A stretch of DNA of 22,242 nt. It comes from an uncultured Sutterella sp. GTDB lineage: Bacteria > Pseudomonadota > Gammaproteobacteria > Burkholderiales > Burkholderiaceae_F. This document shows, piece by piece, positions 16,737-22,242 of the stretch; position 1 is the first letter of the stretch; each line of letters opens with the position of its first letter. The position numbers were made by a program, and so were the translations under genes. The notes beneath the pieces were generated by a model that did no database searches, was not told the origin of the DNA, and was given only the letters and a program-made list of their open reading frames with translations. The stretch lies in NCBI GenBank assembly GCA_900754475.1, contig CAAECY010000167.1, positions 1 to 22,242 on the forward strand, written 5' to 3'.

Positions 16737-16949
16737 CGTCAAGCGTCCGCATGCGCACGTCGGTCGACGCGAATACGACGAAGCCGCCTCCCCTCCTTGG
16801 CTTTTAGCCTCAAGGGGAAGCGTCCGTCGCGTTCGGTCGCCCTCCGAAACGGGAGGCACCTCGAAAGGGCGCGTGCCTCGGACGCCGTCGGTTGGCGTTC
16901 GGTCGGTTTCACACCGCACCATGTTCTCACCCATGACCTTTCAAGTAAG

Positions 16950-16965
16950 GAGCTTCTCGAAGCTC
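16950..16965. promoter_or_regulatory. 16-base inverted repeat (7-2-7), candidate operator
   Basis: GAGCTTC (16950-16956) and GAAGCTC (16959-16965) are perfect inverted arms around two bases. The compact symmetry is typical of a dimer-binding operator rather than an RNA hairpin. It is about 400 bases upstream of the PKS start and 280 bases beyond the porin stop. Confidence 0.4.
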
Positions 16966-17133
16966 GACTCAAGAAAAGCGGGCATGGGTCAGAAGGAGCG
17001 TACGGGGAAAGGAAGCCGGAGTCTGGGGCCTAAGCGTGACGCATCGGTTGGTTGAAAGTTCGCTGAAACCAAGGGGAAAACCCTCGAAAAACCTCGCAAA
17101 ACAGACCGTTCGGAGGCGGGTTTTGCTGCTCCC

Positions 17134-17180
17134 CAACAAAGAGAAGGTTCCGGACAGACCCGTCGATCCGTCCGGAACCT
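17134..17180 (-). terminator. intrinsic terminator of the porin gene
   Basis: AGGTTCCGGAC (17145-17155) and GTCCGGAACCT (17170-17180) form an 11-bp perfect stem around a 14-base loop. Reading on the minus strand the stem is followed by TCTCTTTGTTG (17134-17144). It starts 66 bases after the porin stop codon and separates the porin from the PKS locus. Confidence 0.85.
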
Positions 17181-17246
17181 CGCATTCATTCGATTGTCGG
17201 AATGCTTTCAGTCGACATCAAGCTTCCGCAATCCGAGCGCCTTGGC

Positions 17247-18419
17247 TTAGAAGCTGTGCTTCACGCCGGCAACGACCTGAGCCACGGAGGGGTTGGTGTT
17301 GTCGACCGTGTCTTCGAACCAAGCGGCGCCGCCGTAGACGGCCGTACGCTTGCTGAGAGCGTATTCGTAGCCGCCGCCGACCGTCCAGCGCGTAACTTCC
17401 TTGTTGGCGCGGTCGCTGTCGGCGTCCATGTAGCCGGCCATACCGTAGGCCGTGCCGCCGAGGACGGGGAACTTCGTGCCGAGGACGATGCCGTAGCCGT
17501 CGATGTCGCCGTAGCTGACACCGCTCACGCCGTTGGCGAGTTCAACGCCGAAGTCTTCGTTGCTCAGGCCGCCGCCGACCCAGTTGGCGTCCTTGAAGTA
17601 CTGCGCGGCGAGGTAGGTGGTGGCGAAGCCGCAGTCGTAGTTGGCGCCGAGCGTGAAGGTCATCTGATCCTTGCCGCGGACGCCGTCGAGACCGGCGGCC
17701 ACAACACCTTCGTCCGTGTAGTCGAAGGCACCGATGAAGCCGAGGCTGCCGACCTTGTAGGTGGCGGCGATGGCGGCGTAGCGGTCGGCGGAGGACTTGC
17801 CTTCTTCGCCGGCGGTTTCAACGCCCGTGACGGGGTCCGTCAGCTTGGCGGTGTTGTCGGCCTTGAAGGAGTACTGAGCGTAGACCTTGGCACCGTAGAG
17901 GTCGGGCGATTCGTAGACGACGGCGTTGTCAACACGGCCGGCGTTCGACGCGAAGACGAGATTCTGGTTGCCGATGATCGAGCCCCAGCCGCTGCCCATC
18001 GGGGAGAGGTCGGCGAGGATGCCGTACGTGCCGTTGTCGCTCACGAGCGTGCCCATGCGGCCGAAGGAGAACGTACCGAAGTCGGTCTGGAGGAAGAGGC
18101 GGGCTTCGCGGCCGAAGAGGCGGTCGTCGTTGCCGAGCTTGCCGTCGTCGGCGGAGAAGCCGTTTTCGAGCTGGAAGCCGACCACCATGCCGTTGCCGAG
18201 TTCTTCAACGCCCTTGAGGCCGAACTTGGAAGCGGAGTTGTTGCCGGAGTCGAGCGTGAACGTCGTGTCGCTCATGTCTTGGTAACGGGCGTTGTGGTCG
18301 CCGGCGACCGAGGTCATGCCGAAACCGACGTCGACGGTACCGTAAAGGGTAACCGAAGCGGCCGAAGCGGTGCCCGCGACGGCACCGAAGAGAGCCAGAG
18401 CAAGAAGCGTCTTCTTCAT
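17247..18419 (-). CDS. Gram-negative general porin (betaproteobacterial OmpC-like)
   Basis: The 390-residue product starts with a typical signal peptide (two Lys, then L-L-A-L-A-L-F-G-A-V-A-G-T-A-S-A, cleavage after residue 20). It continues with S-V-T-L-Y-G-T-V-D-V-G, the first strand of the porin_4 family. G-L-K-G-V-E-E-L-G-N-G follows near residue 70, and the chain ends in the outer-membrane assembly signature K-H-S-F with terminal Phe. It would form a trimeric 16-stranded beta-barrel for passive diffusion in the outer membrane. The start at 18419 is preceded by AGGAAGG eight bases upstream. It is a single transcription unit with its own terminator and no link in function to the PKS locus is evident. 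Its codon use is strongly biased, as expected for high expression. Confidence 0.97.
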   Translation of the reverse strand: MKKTLLALALFGAVAGTASAASVTLYGTVDVGFGMTSVAGDHNARYQDMSDTTFTLDSGNNSASKFGLKGVEELGNGMVVGFQLENGFSADDGKLGNDDRLFGREARLFLQTDFGTFSFGRMGTLVSDNGTYGILADLSPMGSGWGSIIGNQNLVFASNAGRVDNAVVYESPDLYGAKVYAQYSFKADNTAKLTDPVTGVETAGEEGKSSADRYAAIAATYKVGSLGFIGAFDYTDEGVVAAGLDGVRGKDQMTFTLGANYDCGFATTYLAAQYFKDANWVGGGLSNEDFGVELANGVSGVSYGDIDGYGIVLGTKFPVLGGTAYGMAGYMDADSDRANKEVTRWTVGGGYEYALSKRTAVYGGAAWFEDTVDNTNPSVAQVVAGVKHSF

Positions 18420-18726
18420 AATAAGAACCTTCCTAATTTCAAGAGAGTTTGTTCTTTCCCTTGTGGCCCTTCTCCAAGATCGTATGCACGCCCGATCTTC
18501 GAGCGGGTCGGAGGGAAAAAACGGTGTTTCATTGCGAACGTGCGACGGTTTCGCCCCGCCCCGTCCTTCCCGTGAGGCTCCTCACGCGTCTGCGATCGGT
18601 TAGCCGCTTCGGAGCGGTCGGGTCGAAGGTGGCGGCGGCCTTGAAGCCTTTTCGAAGCCTTTTCGTCAGGCTCAAGCACACCGTGAGCAACGTGCCGCGG
18701 TTCGGTCGACTCCCCGAGCGTCCGCT

Positions 18727-18750
18727 CGGCGTTTCGTTTTGGAAACGCCG
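18727..18750. other. 9-bp perfect hairpin upstream of porin
   Basis: CGGCGTTTC (18727-18735) pairs with GAAACGCCG (18742-18750) around a six-base loop. No T-run follows on either strand, so it is not a standard terminator. It stands ten bases from a perfect 12-bp palindrome. Confidence 0.4.
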
Positions 18751-18759
18751 CAACACCCG

Positions 18760-18771
18760 GGTCGTACGACC
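18760..18771. promoter_or_regulatory. 12-bp palindrome GGTCGTACGACC
   Basis: This sequence is perfectly self-complementary and lies about 340 bases upstream of the porin start. It may be a regulator-binding site; the target is uncertain. Confidence 0.35.
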
Positions 18772-19204
18772 ACCATGGGGGAGTTCTCGGATAAAGAACC
18801 CGCACCATACGGGTGGAATAATAGCAAGTCTCGGGCTCGAAACGCATTCGGCCCGTAAATTTCAAGCAAAAAAGCGTTGCGAAAACGCCACACGTCCTTT
18901 TTTCTTCCGAAAAAGATCGCGACTCCCGACGAGGCTTCGACGGGCAATCGAGAAGAATCGCCCGCGGGCGTTCTCTCGAATCTCCGAGGGATTGGAAAGG
19001 CGATTTTCCCGTCCGACGGTTTTCGTCTTTTCCACGGTTGGTTTTCACGGGAACGGAGGTAGGACGTGTATTTCGTACAACAGGTTGAGGAGGATGCAGT
19101 TCGACCGCCGCCCCCGACGGGCCGAGCGCGAACGAGCGTTCCGGCTCTCTCACGGCCATCCCAATGCTCGGGAATCGCCCTCCGGACGGCCCGAGGACGG
19201 GGTT

Positions 19205-19265
19205 GCGACCGAACTTGACTGGGCCGAGATCCGTTGACATCTCTGAGCTATAGGCTTGCGGTCGC
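19205..19265. other. possible structured element closed by 7-bp arms
   Basis: GCGACCG (19205-19211) and CGGTCGC (19259-19265) close a 47-base interior. That interior holds a second helix (GAGAT 19226-19230 with ATCTC 19239-19243) and a possible GCC/GGC helix between them. It does not match a tRNA or an RNA family that I recognise, and the strand is not known. Confidence 0.3.
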
Positions 19266-20044
19266 GCACCTCTGCTTCTCGACGGAGCGACCGAGCGACC
19301 GCCGAACGCCCCGAAGGCGCTCGCGCAACGGTGGCTCCAAGCGCCGATTTACGGCGCTCCATAGAAATTCCCGATGGAGGCCATTGGAAAGAATGAGGGC
19401 GATGCGGCGGAAATTCGAACGAAAACGAAAGCGTTTTTCGAATCCGTCCGAAAGGTCGATTCCGATTCGGGAGAGAATTCGTTTTTTATTCGTCGAATAA
19501 TTCGAACGGGTAAACGAATTTCCGTTTTTCAAGACGAAAAGTTCGGGCATATCGAACGGTTAAAACCCGCCGAATTCCTCGCGATCCGTCGGGAATCCGC
19601 CATGGGGTTTTCACCTAATCTCTTGAGGGTCGGCTTTTCGGATGAGGGCATCGAAACCGAGTCGAAAGTCGAATGCGCGCGAATGTCATCGAACGGATTG
19701 GGACCATGTGTTCGGTTGATTCGGTTGGTTTGCCCGGTTCGCTTGGTTCGGCACGTGCGGCGTGTTCGGGATGATCGCCGGGGTCGGTCGGGCTGCGGCG
19801 GCGCGTTGCGGGCTCCGTTTTTCGAGGCCCCCCTACCCTCTCCGCGTTTTCCTGTACGATGCGCGGTACCTTTTCGGAGGCGTGTCGACCCGTGTTGACA
19901 CGCACGGTTGCGGGGGGTTACGGGATTACGCGTTCGTTGGAGTGCAACCCCATACGCGGTCCCGTTCTCGCTCCCGACGCATTTCTGACACAGCTCCGAA
20001 CGTCTTTCCGTACCCCTTTTCACCCTTTTTCGTCGTCCGCCGCC

Positions 20045-20497
20045 ATGCCGCTTCGCAAACTTCTTCGCAAAAAGTCCGTTCGCACCGCTCTTCGTCACGC
20101 CCTCACCCAGAGTACGGCGGCCGCTGCCGGCACCACTGCCGCAGGCGGCAGTATCACGAGCATCCTCACCGCGCTCGCGACGGGCGCGGCGGGGACCGCG
20201 GGTGTGGCGGGTGTCGCGAACCTTACGGGCCTCCACATGGCGGACGTCGGGGCAATGATCGATACGGTCCTCGCACATGCGGGTCAAATCGACTTTGCGG
20301 CGCTCTCCGGTCACGTTGCGGACGGAGCCCGAACGGCCGCGCACTACGGGAGCGATGCACTTGCCTTCGCGAAAGCCCACATGCCCGAATGGGCGACCTG
20401 GGAGAACGCCGCGAAATTCGCAGGGGAGCTCTTCGACACCCTCCGCCATGCGGCGGGCGTCGGGCTTGAAAAGCTCGGGGAGTTCCTCAAATCATAA
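20045..20497 (+). CDS. small Ala/Gly-rich protein of unknown function
   Basis: I do not recognise this 150-residue product. Residues 1-20 are basic and amphipathic (M-P-L-R-K-L-L-R-K-K then R-T-A-L-R-H). Residues 22-62 are rich in Ala, Gly and Thr and weakly hydrophobic, with a Gly-Gly at 34-35. The rest is predicted helical with a Trp pair (E-W-A-T-W). Codon use matches real genes of the window, which supports it as coding. ATG 20045 has no clear ribosome binding site; the frame is open back to an ATG at 19859, but that stretch reads like non-coding DNA. It converges with the next gene, overlapping its end by 11 bases, so there is no space for a separate terminator. Confidence 0.6.
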   Translation: MPLRKLLRKKSVRTALRHALTQSTAAAAGTTAAGGSITSILTALATGAAGTAGVAGVANLTGLHMADVGAMIDTVLAHAGQIDFAALSGHVADGARTAAHYGSDALAFAKAHMPEWATWENAAKFAGELFDTLRHAAGVGLEKLGEFLKS

Positions 20498-21560
20498 GCA
20501 TGCCGTTACGGTACACGAGCCCTTCGAGGGGATCGAGCACCACGCGGTCGGTGGAACTCAAGGGGCGCAAAATCTTCGTCTTCGACGCGAACGCCGCACG
20601 GGCTCCGAAGAGACTCGGCATGGGGCTTGCCAAACGCACACCCGCGCGAACGAGCGCCCCGTAAAAGACCCGGGACCAGAGAAGGGCCGAGGCGGGGAGC
20701 GTCTTCTTGTCGAGGTGCGCCGTCCCGAACCATTCGAACCCCCAATGAAGCGCGGGGTCCGCTTCGGTCCCGCGCACGCCCTCGGGAACGATGATCGACG
20801 TGCGGAAGTCTTCCGACACCCGGATCGCGAGCGCACACCGGGACGCGTCCGCGAGGCCCGCATCGTTCTTCGACATCATGAAGGCACGCGCTCGGAAGGG
20901 AGCGTGAAGGACGGCTTCCGGGTTGCAGAGCGCCGTGCGCTCCTCGGCGCAGAAGTCGACTTCAGAGGGCATCCCGGCCGCAACGGCCAAGGACGCAATC
21001 GTCGTCAGGTCTTTCGTCACGTCCCAACGGCGAAGCTCCATCTTGACCGCCTTCGTGCGGGAGTAACGGAGCAACTCCGTGCTCGCCGTCCAGGCGACGT
21101 AGGCATTCAACAAGCCGACCGCCACGGGGACGGAGCCGAAATTCTCCAAGGCGAGGCACCGAACGTTTTCGTCCGCGGGGTCGTCGAAGACCAAAAGGAG
21201 CGGAAAGAGCTGCCGACGAACGCCCCCGGGACGGCTCTGCTCCAGGTCGACGCGCGGGTCGTAGTCGGAGCGGATGTATTCGGTCGGGGCGGAGAGTGAA
21301 GCAACAGCAGGAAGAGCGGAAGGCTCGGTTGCGGGAGCGGGAGCCGGTGCGGCCGCCTTGGCGGTCGGCATGGGGCGGGCGGACTCTTCATTCTCATTCG
21401 TTCCGGCAAACGCCCCCGCACGGATGTGCACCAACGCTTCCTGGAGCGCGATGCGCTCCTCGGGCGTCAGCCACAGGTCGGTGCGGCGACGGCCGAGACG
21501 TTCCTGTTCGGCGCGGAATCGGATTTTGCGTTCCTTGGCGGTGGGATCCTTCGGCGGCAT
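20487..21560 (-). CDS. hypothetical protein with ribbon-helix-helix-like N-terminus
   Basis: This 357-residue protein is not recognised as a family member. Residues 9-48 are basic and include R-R-T-D-L-W-L-T-P-E-E-R-I-A-L-Q-E-A-L, a strand-plus-helix pattern like ribbon-helix-helix DNA-binding N-termini. Residues 60-95 form an Ala/Pro-rich linker, and residues 95-357 look like a compact globular domain (Q-L-F-P-L-L-L-V-F-D-D, W-G-F-E-W-F-G). No signal peptide or clear membrane segment is seen. ATG 21560 was chosen because AAAGGAG lies upstream (spacing 11, somewhat long); the frame remains open to 21725 but that stretch overlaps the intergenic control region. Its codon bias is like the chromosomal neighbours. 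Divergent from the ESPR gene, it could be regulatory, but this is only suggested by the N-terminus. Confidence 0.78.
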   Translation of the reverse strand: MPPKDPTAKERKIRFRAEQERLGRRRTDLWLTPEERIALQEALVHIRAGAFAGTNENEESARPMPTAKAAAPAPAPATEPSALPAVASLSAPTEYIRSDYDPRVDLEQSRPGGVRRQLFPLLLVFDDPADENVRCLALENFGSVPVAVGLLNAYVAWTASTELLRYSRTKAVKMELRRWDVTKDLTTIASLAVAAGMPSEVDFCAEERTALCNPEAVLHAPFRARAFMMSKNDAGLADASRCALAIRVSEDFRTSIIVPEGVRGTEADPALHWGFEWFGTAHLDKKTLPASALLWSRVFYGALVRAGVRLASPMPSLFGARAAFASKTKILRPLSSTDRVVLDPLEGLVYRNGMLMI

Positions 21561-22034
21561 GCTCGGCTGAACTCCTTTCGATTGTGCACGGCGAGCGTCG
21601 GCGGGAGAGATACGCGGACTCCCTCTGCGACGCGATGTTTTCGGCGTTTTCCACCATTGTAGGGGCAGTAGGGACGGTTCGAAAGACGAAGCGTGCTCCT
21701 TGTCCGCCACAGGAGGTCCGCGCAAGGGTCATTTGTTCACGAGAACCGAACGACCGAAATGGTCTTCTCGAAAAGCCGCAGACCTAGGAATTTCCCTTAT
21801 CGTAAGACGTTTACCCTAGGTCGTCGGGACGCATTTCTCCTTCGAAAACACGGGATTAGTACCTAGGTACCCAGGATGTTTTGAAATGTTTCCGTCGGCG
21901 TTTTCGGGGGTTTTCCCTCTCCGTCCGAGGCCTTGAGAGTCGGTACCGTAGTTCGGTGTTTCGGCCCGGACCACGCGCCCGACCGGGCGTGCGGGGTCGA
22001 ACACACATTTGCAATCACCTCAGAGGAAAGCAAA
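21561..22034. promoter_or_regulatory. divergent intergenic region with CCTAGG palindromes
   Basis: This 474-base region lies between the hypothetical gene (minus) and the ESPR gene (plus), so it should hold both promoters. ACCTAGG-type sites occur at 21781-21788 (GACCTAGG), 21815-21822 (CCTAGGTC) and 21859-21870 (GTACCTAGGTAC, a perfect 12-bp palindrome). The first two form inverted 8-bp arms 26 bases apart. CTAG is rare in most proteobacterial genomes, so three within 90 bases is notable. The ribosome binding site of the ESPR gene (GAGGAAAG at 22023-22030) is at the right edge. No promoter hexamers were assigned with confidence. Confidence 0.55.
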
Positions 22035-22193
22035 ATGAATCGTGTATTCAAGACCCGCTGGAGCATCGCGCGTCAGCAGTATGTCGTCACCGACGAACAC
22101 CACACCACGAAGGACCGCAGGAAAACCCTAATTGCGGCCGCGGTTGTTGCTGTGCTAGGGGGGCACATTACGCCGTGCTTGTCAAGGGTATGA
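22035..22193 (+). CDS. 5' end of an ESPR-type autotransporter/adhesin, frame interrupted at a G6 run
   Basis: The first 43 residues (start M-N-R-V-F-K-T-R-W-S-I-A-R-Q-Q-Y-V-V, then a basic stretch and the hydrophobic T-L-I-A-A-A-V-V-A-V-L-G-G) form an extended signal peptide region as found on type V secreted autotransporters. ATG 22035 follows GAGGAAAG at good spacing. After the hydrophobic core the frame crosses six G (22158-22163) and ends at a TGA (22191-22193), giving only 52 residues. In the frame that one extra G would give, codons stay open to the window end (next residues A-H-Y-A-V-L-V-K-G-M-K-S), including a possible signal peptidase site. So this may be a phase-variable surface protein in its OFF state, a pseudogene, or a base-calling error. 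The passenger and barrel, if present, lie outside the window. Confidence 0.6.
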   Translation: MNRVFKTRWSIARQQYVVTDEHHTTKDRRKTLIAAAVVAVLGGHITPCLSRV

Positions 22194-22242
22194 AGTCGGC
22201 ATGTGAAAAAATCTGGCACGACGGCGCGGCCGTCCAGCCATA

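Larger units (their letters stand above)
16547..17133 (-). promoter_or_regulatory. gene-free control region upstream of the PKS locus
   Basis: About 590 bases without a credible gene separate the PKS start from the porin terminator; short frames on both strands lack the local codon bias. Since all locus genes read leftwards, the main promoter and leader should lie here, but no confident -35/-10 pair was found. Structures seen: a perfect 12-bp palindrome at 16654-16665; a strong hairpin at 16700-16736; an imperfect hairpin around 16790-16817; 7-bp arms at 16853-16859 and 16873-16879; and a 7-2-7 inverted repeat at 16950-16965. No JUMPstart/ops element (GGCGGTAG) was seen. Confidence 0.55.
18420..20044. 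other. 1.6-kb region without a convincing gene
   Basis: Open frames exist on both strands but are Arg/Ser/Pro-rich, lack the G/C-third-position bias of the neighbours and mirror each other. The right end of the region (porin side, 18420-18540) should carry the porin promoter, though no clear hexamers were found. Structures seen: a 9-bp hairpin at 18727-18750; a 12-bp palindrome at 18760-18771; a 5-bp hairpin near 18873-18887 followed on the minus strand by six T; a 63-base element closed by 7-bp arms at 19205-19265; and a 7-bp hairpin at 19340-19358. A patch at about 19395-19570 is lower in GC and dense in CGAA/TTCG words. Imperfect 9-base TTCGGTTGG-like repeats lie near 19711-19750. A small RNA or a fast-evolving small protein gene could be hidden here. 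Confidence 0.5.

Noticed and set aside
16547..17133. JUMPstart/ops antitermination element expected before a long capsule operon
   Set aside because: No GGCGGTAG or close variant was found on the minus strand in this region.
18416..19240. Overlapping open frames on both strands upstream of the porin
   Set aside because: They mirror each other, are Arg/Ser/Pro-rich and lack start signals; treated as non-coding.
19204..19266. tRNA gene on the minus strand (contains TAGCTCAG)
   Set aside because: The D-arm-like word is present, but no T-arm (GGTTCGA-type), anticodon arm or 7-bp acceptor stem at the right spacing can be drawn.
19374..19898. Plus-strand open frame of 174 codons in the gene-poor region
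   Set aside because: The first 110 residues look fairly protein-like, but there is no ribosome binding site, codon third positions are not G/C-biased like the neighbours, and the C-terminal third is an Arg/Val/Cys-rich run. Not included as a gene, though it is the best of the doubtful frames there.

Overview
The window most likely comes from a betaproteobacterium of the Sutterellaceae type (gut Burkholderiales). The evidence is a GC-rich sequence with strong G/C preference at third codon positions, a classical betaproteobacterial trimeric porin, and at the right edge an extended signal peptide (ESPR) of the kind that opens large autotransporters in this group. No rRNA, tRNA, insertion sequence, CRISPR array or phage gene was recognised. 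The taxonomic call is an inference from protein style, not from a marker gene.

From 16546 down to the left edge, eight genes lie on the minus strand and read as one biosynthetic locus. In order of transcription they are: a 2757-residue iterative, fully reducing type I polyketide synthase; a PLP-dependent acyltransferase of the AONS/KBL/serine-palmitoyltransferase family; a KpsS-like capsule protein (beta-Kdo transferase family); a GNAT acyltransferase; a short-chain dehydrogenase with a hydrophobic C-terminal segment; an LtaS/sulfatase-fold membrane enzyme; galU; and the first codons of a phosphoglucomutase/phosphomannomutase. The set PKS + AONS-like + SDR + sulfatase-fold protein + KpsS-like corresponds to the rkpA/rkpGHIJ genes of Sinorhizobium K-antigen synthesis and the wcbO-P-Q-R-T genes of the Burkholderia pseudomallei capsule. 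My reading is that the locus makes a dedicated lipid for anchoring a Kdo-linked (group 2-like) surface polysaccharide. The chain would be built by the PKS, released by the AONS-like enzyme onto an amino acid, reduced by the SDR, perhaps N-acylated by the GNAT enzyme, given a phospho head group by the LtaS-like enzyme and primed with Kdo by the KpsS-like enzyme. GalU and PGM/PMM would supply nucleotide sugar precursors.

Upstream of the PKS (16547-17133) is a gene-free region of almost 600 bases with several inverted repeats, followed by the terminator and coding sequence of a minus-strand general porin (17247-18419). From 18420 to 20044 there is about 1.6 kb without a convincing gene. It holds palindromes, hairpins and a patch of visibly lower GC. 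A small Ala/Gly-rich protein of unknown function (20045-20497, plus strand) converges with, and overlaps by 11 bases, an unrecognised minus-strand gene (20487-21560) whose N-terminus looks like a ribbon-helix-helix. The divergent region 21561-22034 carries three CCTAGG palindromes. The last gene (from 22035, plus strand) starts with an ESPR signal peptide and goes out of frame at a run of six G; one extra G would restore an open frame to the window end. This suggests phase variation, a broken gene or a sequencing error.

The spacers inside the biosynthetic locus are unusually long (about 140-380 bases apart from the SDR/LtaS overlap and the short galU/PGM junction). Several hold short tandem repeats or hairpins, two of the repeats with a period of exactly 11 bases.
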